From an uncultured Bacteroidota bacterium (GTDB taxonomy: Bacteria > Bacteroidota > Bacteroidia > Flavobacteriales > Flavobacteriaceae): a stretch of DNA of 64,000 nt. The DNA is taken from contig CACCAP010000002.1 of the NCBI GenBank assembly GCA_902544085.1, positions 124,001 to 188,000 of the forward strand. Reading direction: 5' to 3'. How positions within the stretch are numbered: position 1 is the first letter of the stretch; each line of letters opens with the position of its first letter. Of this stretch, positions 1 through 12,500 are shown one piece after another. Under the pieces are notes generated by a model. That model saw only the letters and a list, made by a program, of their open reading frames with translations, did no database searches and was not told the origin of the DNA. The translations under genes were made by a program, and so were the position numbers.

Positions 1-3000
1 GCAGACCTAAAACATTGATTATTAGTTAATACTTTGACATAAATAGTTTGATTGAATAGCGTTTCATTTTCATAGGACTCTGGATTATCAATCAATGAAT
101 CAGTTGAAAAACTTGGATCTGTATAATATTCAAATGATTCATTTAAATAATTTTCTGAAATATCATCCTCAAATTCTGTCAAATTAAATAGTGTTCTTCC
201 ATCATTATTTTCATCGTCATCACATTGTTCTACAATCACATTGGAATTGATCAGAATTGGTAAAGGAGCAACAATCGCATTAAATGATATATCTGAGTTG
301 AAGCATTCTGTTTTATTACTCATCACTCTAACAAAAATTTTCTGACTGTTTGCAGTTGTATTGGAAAATGGAAAACTAATTCCGTTATCATTTAAATCCT
401 CAGAGCTTTCCTGTGATAAATGGAAGGTAACTGTAAAATCATCTTCGCTTTGATCATTTCCCAATATCTCAGAAATATAACCTTGAAAATTGAATGAAGC
501 GATAAAACCATCTTTGTCATCACCAACTGAGTTATCGTCACAAACAATTACATCTTCAATTTGATTGGCAGCTGGTAATGATTCTTCAACCAACAATGTC
601 GTTTCATCATTTGTCGTTTGTGTACAAGCATATTCATCCGTGCTAACGTCAACTCGATACCTATTACCATCCATACTTAACTGCACATCAGAAATAATCA
701 ATTTTTCACTATTAGATCCTGTATATTGATCGTCATCCACAACCAGTATCCATGTGTTTGGCTGATCAGCGGTTGCATAGAACCATGAATAAATAATGTT
801 ATCGCTACTTGTAACTGAAACATTAAATTCAACAGTGGTTCCAACCTCACAAGCTATTGCAGATTCCGGCTGAGTAGTAATCACCGGGGGCTCACCAACT
901 TTTTGAAAATAATAAACATCATTATTATCCTTAAGTGGCTCATCGTTTGGTTCATAATCTGTAAAAATTATTTGTCCACGTGAATTAACACCGCCATTAT
1001 CAATAGTAGGAATACCCTCCCCAAAAATTCCATCTCCGTCTCCATCAACATAACCTGCCTCTATTACATCAAAACATCCATCATTATCACTATCATAATC
1101 ATACATGTCTAATTCATCAGTTGAATCAGTATTCAATTTATAATCTTTAATAGTTACAATGGGAACAAAAACACTTTCGCCAGTTGCATTTACGTTCGAA
1201 TAGTTGTGAGTAAAGCTAATTCCATCAATTTGATAGGAATAAAACTCATAAGTTAAATTTGATCTTGTTTTGAATTTAAATCTTATTTCGTTTGACGTAA
1301 ACTCAAGTGTTGAATCTTCATATGTTCCGTCGAAATCTGTATCCACAAGAAGATTATCATCAGGATCAAGCAATGTTATATTAGTAGTTGATGGTAAGCT
1401 TTTTAAAATAAAACTTTCTCCAACTTTTTGTGCAACATCAATATCAGAATCAGTGACAACAATGTTTAGTTTATCGCTAAATTCTAAAGTGTAAGTTAGG
1501 CTTTGATCAACACCCGCTTCAACTTGTGATTCGAATGAACTGTCCACTGATCCATTTGAAATTGCATGATCATCTCTTGTTGAAACAACATTTCCAGAGA
1601 TTAAGCCAGTTAATACTGTTCCATTTGATAGAGTGATTTCTGGATTCAATGGATCCTGAAAAGATATTTTACCATCCCCCAATGATTCATAAAAATTGGA
1701 AATACCATCATTATCGATATCTAAATCAATGTTATCTATTATTCCATCGCCATCAAAATCGTCTGGGCATATGCTGATTGGTATTTCATCTGAAACGTAA
1801 TCAATATTTGTACATTCAAGAACACCTTTAAGTCTGTAGACACCAGGTTGAGTCGGGGTAAATTCTGCAGTTGTAAAATTAGTGGCTTCAAAATCACCTG
1901 TCTGCTCATTTAATTTTTGCCAAACAATACTATCAAAATTTGAGAAATTTGTGGCTGATATAGTAACGTTTGATGATCCGTCGCTTTTTATACACGAACC
2001 TAATGATTCAAATTCAACATCTAAATCAAAAGTAGGTGGTCTGGCAAAACCTGAGTAAAAACCACCTGTGGTTGCTGAGTAATTTGTATTGTAATAAGCA
2101 ACATAAAGTTCATCATCTCCTCTGACTGTTATATTACCTTCGAGATCTTTTACCAAATATGTTTCATAATCTGGATTTCCATCAACCTCATACGGACCTT
2201 GAGTTTGAAACTGGTTGATTGGACTTCCATTGATCGTTACAGATGAATTTTTTTTAGCTACAAAACTAACAGCCCCTCCATCATCAAATTCTTTTCCAAC
2301 AAAATTAATTTGTGCAATATTATCAACATCTCCAACATTCGCACAACTTAGTGGTGGAACAAAAAACATTCCTTGTCTAGCTGCTCGATTTTGGTTGTTT
2401 TGCGCAGTCCAAATAGCACCCAAACCTTGAAACGCAAAAATTTTATCATCAGGATTAAAGCTATTAACATACATGTTTCCACGATCTGAATATTTATCTC
2501 CCTCAATGATAATGAATTCACCATTATTCAGTACTACTTGATTGTTATTGTCGTCCAGTAGTGGCAATCCATTAACATTTATTATGGTATTATCTTGATC
2601 AGCTATTAATAATATATTTTCCCATGGGTCATCCCCTTCACCTTTTATAAAAATATATTCATTTCCAACAAGTTCTCGCCCTACAATTTGATCTATTCCA
2701 TAATCTTGCCCCCCTTCATCAGCGGTAAATGATCCTGTACCAGACCCGCTGTTAACAACTATAGATTTATCAGATTCAATCAGCATTCCGATAATTCCTT
2801 CTCTTGAACTTGATAAATTAGTATTTAGTTCAGCTGCAACAACATATGTTTGACCATAATTCAAAACAACTTCAAATGTTCCAGTTTTCCCAAATAAACT
2901 TTCAACTCCGTTGGGTAGAGTAAATGTAACTTTGGTTTGATTTTCTGTAGCCATAACAGAGGCAAAATTCAAATGAGATCCAGTTTGATTTTGAAGGGCA

Positions 3001-3482
3001 CCAGCTCTAAATCTTTTTCCAAAACCTGAATCACCTTTACTAACGAGTGCTCCAGCGTGATATTGATTGCCCCCATTGGTTGCATTTGAATTAAACCTTA
3101 CGGAAACATAGATATCGCTTTCAGCTTCAATTATGAATCCAGCTAAACTACCCATACTTTCAGTAGCTTCTCGTCTGATAAACAAATAATCGTATTCGGT
3201 TCCTTGTGGTGCCGCTCTGTCAATCCATGGATTAGCATTGGAAACAACACCTGAATACATCAGGTCTCCATTTGATCTCTTTATTGTAAATGGAACTTCA
3301 TCAATACTGGGCGTTGATATGTAGAACCATTGATCTTCTGGTGCATTAGAATCAAAATTACCTTGAATAGAATATTCGTGTGTTAGCGGAGGTATATAAT
3401 GTATTTTACTCAACTGAGAAAATAAATTATTCGAAATAATCAAAAAAAGTAACAGGAATAATATTTTATTAAAAACTTTCAA
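1..3482 (-). CDS. Large secreted surface protein, T9SS type B adhesin-like (3' end outside window)
   Basis: The minus-strand frame is open from a TTG at 3482 to the left edge, giving about 1160 residues without the C-terminus. The first 23 residues are a signal peptide (MKVFNKILFL... ending FSQ). The next part (LSKIHYIPPL, APEDQWFYISTP, GTEYDYLFIRR) matches the N-terminal IgGFc-binding-like region of flavobacterial type B T9SS proteins. Calcium-loop-like aspartate repeats occur twice (DDFDGDG near 1770-1755, DSDNDG near 1104-1087). Closer to the edge are Ig-like or PKD-like modules with the recurrent QCDDD and FNLTEF motifs. By analogy it would be exported by SprA-type machinery and act at the surface or in adhesion. 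The diagnostic type B sorting domain would lie beyond the window, so that part is inference. Confidence 0.85.
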   Translation of the reverse strand, partial: MKVFNKILFLLLFLIISNNLFSQLSKIHYIPPLTHEYSIQGNFDSNAPEDQWFYISTPSIDEVPFTIKRSNGDLMYSGVVSNANPWIDRAAPQGTEYDYLFIRREATESMGSLAGFIIEAESDIYVSVRFNSNATNGGNQYHAGALVSKGDSGFGKRFRAGALQNQTGSHLNFASVMATENQTKVTFTLPNGVESLFGKTGTFEVVLNYGQTYVVAAELNTNLSSSREGIIGMLIESDKSIVVNSGSGTGSFTADEGGQDYGIDQIVGRELVGNEYIFIKGEGDDPWENILLIADQDNTIINVNGLPLLDDNNNQVVLNNGEFIIIEGDKYSDRGNMYVNSFNPDDKIFAFQGLGAIWTAQNNQNRAARQGMFFVPPLSCANVGDVDNIAQINFVGKEFDDGGAVSFVAKKNSSVTINGSPINQFQTQGPYEVDGNPDYETYLVKDLEGNITVRGDDELYVAYYNTNYSATTGGFYSGFARPPTFDLDVEFESLGSCIKSDGSSNVTISATNFSNFDSIVWQKLNEQTGDFEATNFTTAEFTPTQPGVYRLKGVLECTNIDYVSDEIPISICPDDFDGDGIIDNIDLDIDNDGISNFYESLGDGKISFQDPLNPEITLSNGTVLTGLISGNVVSTRDDHAISNGSVDSSFESQVEAGVDQSLTYTLEFSDKLNIVVTDSDIDVAQKVGESFILKSLPSTTNITLLDPDDNLLVDTDFDGTYEDSTLEFTSNEIRFKFKTRSNLTYEFYSYQIDGISFTHNYSNVNATGESVFVPIVTIKDYKLNTDSTDELDMYDYDSDNDGCFDVIEAGYVDGDGDGIFGEGIPTIDNGGVNSRGQIIFTDYEPNDEPLKDNNDVYYFQKVGEPPVITTQPESAIACEVGTTVEFNVSVTSSDNIIYSWFYATADQPNTWILVVDDDQYTGSNSEKLIISDVQLSMDGNRYRVDVSTDEYACTQTTNDETTLLVEESLPAANQIEDVIVCDDNSVGDDKDGFIASFNFQGYISEILGNDQSEDDFTVTFHLSQESSEDLNDNGISFPFSNTTANSQKIFVRVMSNKTECFNSDISFNAIVAPLPILINSNVIVEQCDDDENNDGRTLFNLTEFEDDISENYLNESFEYYTDPSFSTDSLIDNPESYENETLFNQTIYVKVLTNNQCFRS

Positions 3483-3614
3483 AGAGGCTCGTAAATATAA
3501 TTCAATTATTAATTCATCTAAAGCTATTATAATATTATTAGATGTTCTATCAACAATTCCTAAACAATCGATTCAAAAAATGAGCCAAAACATAATATCA
3601 TTTCATTTGGATAT

Positions 3615-3646
3615 TGTAATTATTACCTTTAATATTGAATACTTTG
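3615..3646 (+). promoter_or_regulatory. Possible maeB promoter
   Basis: TTG at 3615-3617 and TACTTTG at 3640-3646 are 22 bases apart and approximate the flavobacterial -33 TTG / -7 TAnnTTTG promoter. The -7 element is one base short. The gap 3483-3670 separates two divergent genes and must hold both promoters. On the minus strand I see only a loose match (TAGCTTTA). Confidence 0.3.
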
Positions 3647-3670
3647 TAAGCTTAAAAAAATTTATTCATT

Positions 3671-5950
3671 GTGAAAAACGAAAGAGATAGAATCAAAGCT
3701 CTGTTATATCATTCTAAACCAAGTCCTGGCAAGATCAAAGTGATTCCATCTAAAAATTATTCACGACAAAGTGATTTATCTCTTGCTTACTCACCTGGAG
3801 TGGCTTACCCATGTCTAGAAATACATGAAGACCCTGAAAACGTTTATAAATATACCTCTAAGTCAAACTTGGTTGCTGTAATTTCAAATGGTACAGCGGT
3901 TTTGGGTTTAGGTGATATTGGCCCTTTAGCATCAAAACCAGTTATGGAGGGAAAAGGTCTTTTGTTTAAGATTTTTGCTGACATCGATGTATTTGATATT
4001 GAAATTGATGCCAAAAACATTGATGATTTTGTAAACACTGTAAAAAACATAGCCCCAACATTTGGAGGAATTAATTTGGAAGACATAAAGGCTCCCGAGG
4101 CTTTTGAAATTGAAAAAAGACTAGTTGGTGAACTTGATATTCCTGTAATGCATGATGATCAACATGGAACAGCAATTATTTCGGGAGCAGCTTTGATTAA
4201 TGCTCTTGAACTTGCTGAAAAAAAGATTGAAGAAGTAAAAATGGTAATATGTGGGGCAGGGGCTGCAGCAATTTCATGTGCTAAAATATATTTAGCTCTG
4301 GGTTTAAAAAAAGAAAACATAATTATGTTTGATAGCAAAGGTCCAATCAATTCTGAAAGAACAAACTTAACACCAGAAAAACAAAAATTTATTTCCAAAA
4401 ATACTGATGTTAAAAATTTGGCCGATGCAATTAATGGCTCGGATGTTTTTATCGGTCTTTCAATGGCAAATATGATGACAAAAGAAATGCTTTTGTCAAT
4501 GGCAAAAAACCCAATTGTTTTCGCAATGGCTAATCCTGATCCCGAGATCAGTTATACGGTCGCTAAAAGAACTAGAGATGATATTATCATTGCAACTGGT
4601 AGAAGTGACCATCCAAACCAGGTGAATAATGTCTTGGGTTTTCCATTTATTTTTAGGGGGGCCCTTGATGTTAGAGCCTCAAAGATTAATGAGGAGATGA
4701 AAATGGCAGCTGTTTATGCCCTTGCAAAACTTGCAAAAGAACCTGTTCCAGAAATTGTTAATGTCGTTTACAAAGAAAAAAAATTAATGTTTGGAAGAGA
4801 TTATATAATTCCAAAACCATTTGACCCAAGATTAATTTCAACTGTGCCGCTAAGTGTAGCTAGAGCAGCAATTGAATCGGGAGTAGCAAAAATGAAGATT
4901 GACAATTGGGAAAAATATGAAAAGGAGCTTGAATCAAGGCTTGGAAACAACAATAGGATAACTAGGTTATTAATTGCTAAAGCAAAACAAAATCCAAAAA
5001 AAATTGTATTTGTCGAAGCCGATAGATTAGATGTTTTAAAAGCAGCCCAAACAGTGTATGATGAAGGCATTGGAATACCAATTTTAATTGGAAGAATTAA
5101 AAGAATAAAGAAGTTAATCAAAGAATTAGAGCTAGATTTTTCAAAAGAATTGAAAATTATCGATTTAAGTATTGATAAATCAAAAAAACAAATTAAGAAA
5201 TACGCAAAAATATTTTTTAATCATAGAAAGGATAAAGGCTTGACCTTAAGTCAAGCTGAAAAGTTAATGAGAACAAGAGACTACTATGCATCTATGATGG
5301 TAAAATTAGGAGAGGCTGACGCATTAATTTCAGGATATTCGAGAAGTTATCCAGAGGTAGTGAAGCCAATTTTAAAGGTTATTGGAAAAGCAAAAGGAGT
5401 TCGTAAAGTGGCAGCTACCAATTTAATGATTACTAGTAAAGGACCCATTTTTTTGGCAGATACGTCAATAAATATTAACCCCAAATATAATGAGCTGGGA
5501 TACATAGCTAAAATGACTGCTGAAACAGCAAAAATGTTTGGTTTTCAGCCTGTGGTTGCTATGCTTTCATATTCAAATTTTGGTTCAAGTGATCACTCAA
5601 TGTCTAATAAAGTGAGTGCAGCAGTTAAATTTATAAAAAGAAGTTTCCCTGATTTAATCGTCGATGGACCAATACAATCTGATTTTGCCCTTAACAGAGA
5701 AATGCTGAGAAATAAGTTTGATTTTTCAAAACTAGCTGGTCAAAGGGTTAATATTTTAGTTTTCCCTAATTTAGATTCTGCGAACATAACTTATAAAGTA
5801 ATCAAAGAAATTGATGGGGCACTTTCTATTGGCCCAATTATTATGGGAATGGCTAAACCTGCTCATATATTGCAATTAAAAGCGAGTGTAGACGAAATAA
5901 TTAATATGTCTGCGATAGCTGTTGTTGATGCTCAATCCAGAAACCTTTAA
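3671..5950 (+). CDS. maeB: NADP-dependent malic enzyme with C-terminal phosphotransacetylase-like domain
   Basis: 759 residues from a GTG start. Residues 1 to about 430 form the malic enzyme part: SYSPGVAYP-like N-terminus (LAYSPGVAYP), GLGDIGPLASKPVMEGK, and HDDQHGTAIISGAAL, followed by a dinucleotide-binding GAGAAAIS. Residues about 435-759 form a phosphotransacetylase-like domain (GEADALISGYSRS, ETAKMFGFQP, VAMLSYSNFGSSD, DGPIQSDFALN). This is the usual MaeB layout and length, converting malate to pyruvate and CO2 in the cytoplasm. In MaeB the second domain is generally regarded as regulatory, binding acetyl-CoA. One base separates its stop from the ruvA start. Confidence 0.95.
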   Translation: MKNERDRIKALLYHSKPSPGKIKVIPSKNYSRQSDLSLAYSPGVAYPCLEIHEDPENVYKYTSKSNLVAVISNGTAVLGLGDIGPLASKPVMEGKGLLFKIFADIDVFDIEIDAKNIDDFVNTVKNIAPTFGGINLEDIKAPEAFEIEKRLVGELDIPVMHDDQHGTAIISGAALINALELAEKKIEEVKMVICGAGAAAISCAKIYLALGLKKENIIMFDSKGPINSERTNLTPEKQKFISKNTDVKNLADAINGSDVFIGLSMANMMTKEMLLSMAKNPIVFAMANPDPEISYTVAKRTRDDIIIATGRSDHPNQVNNVLGFPFIFRGALDVRASKINEEMKMAAVYALAKLAKEPVPEIVNVVYKEKKLMFGRDYIIPKPFDPRLISTVPLSVARAAIESGVAKMKIDNWEKYEKELESRLGNNNRITRLLIAKAKQNPKKIVFVEADRLDVLKAAQTVYDEGIGIPILIGRIKRIKKLIKELELDFSKELKIIDLSIDKSKKQIKKYAKIFFNHRKDKGLTLSQAEKLMRTRDYYASMMVKLGEADALISGYSRSYPEVVKPILKVIGKAKGVRKVAATNLMITSKGPIFLADTSININPKYNELGYIAKMTAETAKMFGFQPVVAMLSYSNFGSSDHSMSNKVSAAVKFIKRSFPDLIVDGPIQSDFALNREMLRNKFDFSKLAGQRVNILVFPNLDSANITYKVIKEIDGALSIGPIIMGMAKPAHILQLKASVDEIINMSAIAVVDAQSRNL

Positions 5951-5951
5951 T

Positions 5952-6530
5952 ATGATAGCACATATAAAAGGACTTTTAATTGAAAAATCACCGACGGAGG
6001 TTGTATTAGAGGTTAATGGAATTGGTTACTCAATTAATATATCTTTAAATACATTTTCAAAATTAGGAAATGAAAAAAATATTAAACTCTATACTCATCA
6101 AATTATCAAAGAAGACTCTCATTCACTTTATGGGTTTTATGAGAAGTCAGAAAGGTTTCTATTTATAAAATTAATTTCTGTTTCAGGTGTCGGTGCAAGT
6201 ACTGCTAGAACAATGCTATCATCACTTAGTCCTAATGAAATCATTTCTGCAATTTCCAATGGAGACGTTAAACTTATACAATCTATAAAGGGTATTGGTT
6301 CAAAAACAGCACAAAGAATTATATTAGAGCTGAGAGACAAACTTAATTTAGTTGGTGAGGATCAAACTACAGACTTAATCCAAAATTCTTCAGTTAGTGA
6401 AGCAATTTCTGCCCTGGAGGTATTGGGTTATTCCAATAAACAAACCAATAAAGTTGTTGGTCAAATTTATAATCAAAATCCAGGCATAGATGTTGAAAGT
6501 TTAATTAAAAAGGCTTTAAACAAATTATAA
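5952..6530 (+). CDS. ruvA: Holliday junction branch migration protein RuvA
   Basis: 192 residues starting at the ATG at 5952 (MIAHIKGLLIEKSP), one base after maeB. The frame is open further upstream inside maeB, but this ATG matches the family N-terminus. The OB-fold domain I is followed by two helix-hairpin-helix motifs (LISVSGVGASTA and IQSIKGIGSKTAQRIILEL) and a C-terminal domain III (SEAISALEVLGYSNKQ) that contacts RuvB. RuvA binds Holliday junctions as a tetramer and loads the RuvB motor. ruvB and ruvC are not in the window. Confidence 0.95.
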   Translation: MIAHIKGLLIEKSPTEVVLEVNGIGYSINISLNTFSKLGNEKNIKLYTHQIIKEDSHSLYGFYEKSERFLFIKLISVSGVGASTARTMLSSLSPNEIISAISNGDVKLIQSIKGIGSKTAQRIILELRDKLNLVGEDQTTDLIQNSSVSEAISALEVLGYSNKQTNKVVGQIYNQNPGIDVESLIKKALNKL

Positions 6531-6533
6531 AAG

Positions 6534-9500
6534 TTGATTAATTATTTTTCAAATAGAAAGAAATCATTTCTCATAATATTTTTTCCACTATTTCTTTTTG
6601 TATCCAGAGTTGAGGCTCAGAAAACCATAAAATTAGACACTTTAAATAATACGATTTATATGGGTGATTTTAATTTAAAAAAAATGCCCAATTACATAAA
6701 TAATTATACCTATGATACTGACACCGATTCCTATATATATCAACCTAAAATCGGGGATATAAATGTAAATACACCTTTAATTTTAACTTCTGATGAATTC
6801 AGAAAATTATACAGATCATTGATTATAAAAAATTACTTTAGTGATCAGATTAAAATTCTGGAAGACCCAGAGAGACAAGAAGATAAAAAAAATCTTGTCC
6901 CAAATCTTTATTTAGACTCAAACTTTTTTGAAACCCTTTTTGGGGGAAATGAAATTGAACTATATCCTCAAGGTTCAGTTGCAATTGACATTGGAGCTAG
7001 ATATACAAAAAGAGATAACCCTTCAATCCCTGTAAGAAACCAAAGTAATGTAAGTCTAGATTTTAATCAAGCTTTGTCATTGAGTTTAAATGGTACAATT
7101 GGAACAAAGTTTAAAATAAATTCTAACTATGATTCTCAATCAAATTTTGATTTTCAAAACCTTTTGAAACTTGATTATACCCCCAGTGAGGATGATATCA
7201 TTCAAAAAGTTGAGCTGGGGAATGTCAGCATGCCTTTGAGTGGTTCATTAATTAGTGGTGCTCAAAGTCTTTTTGGATTTAAGACACAACTTAAACTTGG
7301 ACGAACTACGATCGATGCTGTGATTGCAGAACAAAGATCTCAATCTAATACAATAAATAGTTCTTCAGGTGGATCAATTAGTGAATTTTCATTCTTTCCC
7401 CTTGACTATGAGAGCAATAAACATTTTTTCCTTGCTCACTATTTTAAATTGAATTATGATAAGTTTCTAAAAAATTATCCATATGTAAACTCACCAGTTA
7501 ATATAACGAGAATTGAAGTTTGGATAACAAATAGAAGTTCAGAAACTGATGACGTTAGAAACCTAGTTGCTTTCCAGGACCTCGGTGAGAATTTTTCTGA
7601 GTTTACAGTAGTTGATGATTTTGCGCCTGATTTTTTTATCGGTGCTTTAAATCAAAACCCAGACAATTCATTAAATAATTTTGATCCAAAAAATATTGGT
7701 CAAAATTTTTTAAATGACCAAATTAGAAATATATCATCCATAACTAATGGATTTTCAAATTATGGAAATTTAATAAGAGAGGGATTCGATTATGAGGTTT
7801 TAGAAAATGCAAGAAAATTAGATGAATCGGAGTATGATTTTGATAATAGACTTGGTTATATTTCATTGAATCAGCCACTTGAGAATGATGAAGTTGTTGC
7901 TGTTGCTTTTCAGTACACAATTGGTGGAAATGTTTTTCAAGTTGGCGAATTTTCAAACGAGGGAGATTTTTCCAGCTCTGATAATGATTCAACAGTTAGC
8001 ACGAATAATTTAATTCTCAAAATGTTGAAAAGCACTATTACAAACGTACAACAACCATTATGGAACTTAATGATGAAAAATATTTATAACCTTGGAGGTT
8101 ATGATTTTAGTTCATCTGATTTTAAATTGGATATTTTTTATTCAAATCCTGCACCCTTAAACTACATACAGCCGTCTGATCAATCAATATGGCCAGACAA
8201 TTTAGACAAATTAAGACTTTTAAACGTATTTGAGTTAGACAAATTAGACTCATCTGGAAATTATGTTTTTGAGGGAGATGGTTTTTTTGATGTAGTTGAT
8301 GGAGTAACAGTAAATCAGTCGAATGGATTACTAATATTTCCACAAGCTGAACCTTTCGGAGAGTTTATTTTTGAAAAACTTAGGAGTAATTCAAATGAAA
8401 ATTACAGTGACATATCAACTTACAATGAAAATCAATTGAAATACGTATATAACGAACTCTATTCCTCAGGTAAAATAACTGCAGAAAAGTATGTTGAAAA
8501 AAATAAATTTAATATAAGAGGAAAATATAAGGCTAGTGATGAGAGTCAGTCAATTTCAACGGGCGAATTTAATATACCAAACGGTTCTGTTGTTGTTACT
8601 GCAGGAGGACGAGTTTTACAAGAGGGTGTAGATTATTTAGTTAATTACCAGACTGGTGATGTTCAAATTTTAAATGAGTCTTTAAAAAACTCAAATATTC
8701 CAATTGAAATTTCAACTGAAAGTAATTCTTTTTTTTCACAACAAAAAAGAAGATTTACAGGTCTTAATTTTGAACATATTATTAACGATAAATTTAAATT
8801 TGGTGGATCATTTATCAATCTTAGTGAAAAATCAATAACAAGAAAATCAAATTATGGATTTGAGCCTGTAAACAATACAGCATTTGGACTGAATTTTAGT
8901 TATTTTTCTGAGATCCCTCTATTAACTAGATTCGTCAATAAGATTACTAATTCAAATACAGATTTACCCTCAAACATTTCAGTCAGATCAGAATTTGCTT
9001 ACTTAAAGTCTTCTAAACCACGAAGTTCAGGTTATGATAATTCATCGAGTGTATATTTGGATGATTTTGAGGGAACTCAAAACAAATTAGATTTAAGAGA
9101 TTTTTTGTCTTGGAAACTTTCAAGTGTACCTGTTGGATATAAGGGTTACGATTTTGGAAATAATGATTTAAGGTCTGGATTTAATAGAGCAAAATTATCA
9201 TGGTACACAATTGACCCCCTCTTTTATGGATCACGCAAGCCGTCAGATATTGATAATAATGAAATTTCAAAAAACTCAACTAGAAGAATATATATTGATG
9301 AAATTTTTCCGCAAGTTGATTTATATCAGGGCGAATCAAGAGTTCAAACAACCCTAGATTTAACTTATTATCCGACCGAAAGAGGACCTTACAATAATAA
9401 TCCTATAGACAACTTCAATGAAAAAATTGATGAAAATTGGGCCGGTATTTTTAGAAAAATAAATACTACGAATTTTCAAAAATCTAATGTGGAGTACATT

Positions 9501-12500
9501 CAATTTTGGATCCTGGATAATTTTTCAGAAGAATTAATGGATGGCGAAACAGGTGAGCTAGTTTTTCACTTGGGAAATATTTCAGAAGATATTTTACCTG
9601 ATGGAAAAAAGCAATATGAAAATGGTTTGCCAGTCGATGACTTAGATTCATTTCAATCATCAGCTTGGGGAAATACACCATCAACTCAGTCAATAATTTA
9701 TGCATTTAATAACGTGGAATCACAGCGCATTAAGCAGGATTTAGGTTATGATGGTTTAGATGATGATGAAGAAAAAAATTATTATTCCAATGGTGATGAG
9801 AACGATCCTTCTGGGGATAACTATCAATATTATTTGGAAAGAAATGGGACTATTCTTAACAGGTATAAAAATTATAATGGAACTCAAGGTAACTCACCAT
9901 TTCAAACCACATCTAATCAAAGAGGTTCTACTAACTTACCAGATGTAGAAGATGTTAACAATGACAATACAATGAATAAAATCAATAGTTATTTTGAATA
10001 TAGGATACCTATTAGAAAGTTTAATACAAGAGAAAATAACCCCTTTATTTCTGACATTAGAGAAAACACAAACGTTCAGCTGGCAAATGGCGGAACAACC
10101 AACTCACGTTGGTTACAATTTAAAATCCCAATCTTTCCAGAATATTATGAAGGAACTAGTTTTTCTAGGTACTTTGACAGGGTTAATGGTATTTCAGACT
10201 TGAAATCAATAAGATTTATCAGGATGGTTTTAAATGGATTTCAGTCCCAAACTACATTTAGGTTTGCAACACTAGACTTAATAAAAACAGATTGGAAAAG
10301 ATATACAAGAAATCTCAACAGAGACAATATCTTAAATGCTGAAACAAATTTTGAAATAGGATCTGTTAATATTTTAGACAATGAAAATCGAAAACCAGTG
10401 AATTACGTATTACCTCCTGGCGTTGAAAGGGAAGAGCTTTACAGCAATAATTCAATAATTAGACAAAATGAACAATCTCTTTCTCTTAAGGTCCAGAACC
10501 TAAAACCAAAAGATTTGAGAGCTGTTTATAAAAATATTGATGTTGACTTAAGGCACTACAAGCGGATCAAAATGTATGTGCACGCAGAATCCTTAGTAAA
10601 TGAATTTCCTCTACCTGGATCAGGAAATAATTCAGATTATGATAAAAGGTTGGTAGCATTCCTCAGAATAGGGGATGATGTAGACAATAATTTTTATCAG
10701 GTAGAAGTTCCACTTAAACCAACGAGCTTTAACTTAAGTGATTCTTCGAGGTTTTCAGCAGATGATGTTTGGAATCCTGATGAAAATTCAATCGAATTTG
10801 AGCTTGATAAATTATTAAAAATTAAATTAAAAATAATTGAGGATAGAATTAACATAGCTGAAACAATTTATTTTGATGAAGAATTGAATTTAATAGATGA
10901 ATTCACACCAATTAGTTCGTTACCAGGTGAAAAAAAATACAAATTTTCAATAAAAGGTAATCCTTCGCTGGCAAGGATCAGGACAATAAGTTTAGGACTA
11001 AAAAATCCCTCAACTAATATTGGAGATGTTATCTCTGGTGAAGTTTGGTTTAATGAATTGAGACTTTCAGATATTAAAGTAGATGGCGGTTGGGCTGCAA
11101 TTGGAAATATTGATGCTAATCTCGCTGATTTTGCAGATTTTTCGTTTAGTGGTAGAACTTCATCCTCTGGTTTTGGATCAATCGATAAATCACCAAATGA
11201 ACTTAATAACGATAATTATAGCCAATATAATTTTATATCAAATATTAATGCAGGGCAGGTTTTGCCTCAAAAATGGGGTATACAAATGCCAATTAGTTAC
11301 ACATTTTCCAAGGAAATTACTAAACCAAAATATGATGGTTATTACAGTGACCTCTCATTAGATGAAGTAATTTCAGTTTCTCAAAATCAAGATTCTGTAC
11401 GGAATCAATCAAGTATAATATCCAAATCAAAAAGTTTTAGTGTTTTAGGTTTGTCTAAAAGCAGAAATAATCAAAATAAAAAGCGCTTCTACGACGTTGA
11501 GAACTTTAATTTTTCATATTCCTACAATGAAACTGATTATGTCGACTTTGAAACTGACTACAATAATAAAAAGATGGTAAGAGCTAATGGTACATACTCT
11601 TACAGTTTTAATAGTGAACCTGTTTTTATTTTTAAGAAAATTTTAGGTAACTCAAAAAATAAATATTTAGATTTTTTAAAAAACATTAACATCAACCCAT
11701 TGCCCAATAACTTATCATTTTCAGGAAATTTTGATAGATTACTAAATAAACAAAAATTTAGAGAAATTAATTATTCAGGTATTTCATCTGATAATCAAAT
11801 TCCGATACCAACAATGGTTCAAGCAAATTATCTTTTTAGGTGGTCAATGTCGCTATCACATAACTTAACTAATTCTTTAAATTTGAATTACAACGCAACA
11901 AATGATAATATTATCAATATAAATAATCTTTTAGGGAATAATTTAAGTAGAGATGAACTCAATTTATTTGATGATTTTTTAAATATTGGAGATGCAGATT
12001 ATTTTAACCAAAGTTTGACATTAAATTATTCTATTCCTTTTTCAAGTATACCTTTTCTTGACTTTATTCAATCATCATACACATACTCTGGAAATTTTAA
12101 TTGGCAAAGTGGATCAGATATTCTAAATACGATAGTAGATTCTAATGGAAAAACTCTTGGTAATATTAGTACCATACAGAATTCAAACAATCAATCCATT
12201 GTAGCAAGTCTTAATTTTGAAAAATTCTATAGAAATTTTAAGTTTTTAAATAAGAAAAATAATTTTTTAGATGTTTTAAAAGGCTTAAAAAGACTTCGAT
12301 TCAACTACTCAGAAAATACTGGAAAAGTTATACCTGGATATATTCCGTCTATAGGTTTTTTTGGAACATCAAAACCCTCATTTGATTTTATTTTTGGAAA
12401 TCAGAGAAATATTAGATATGAATTGGCAAAGAAAGGTTATCTTACAAACTTCAGTGAGTTCAATGAACAGTTTCAACAGGTCTTTAACTCAAAGTTTGAA

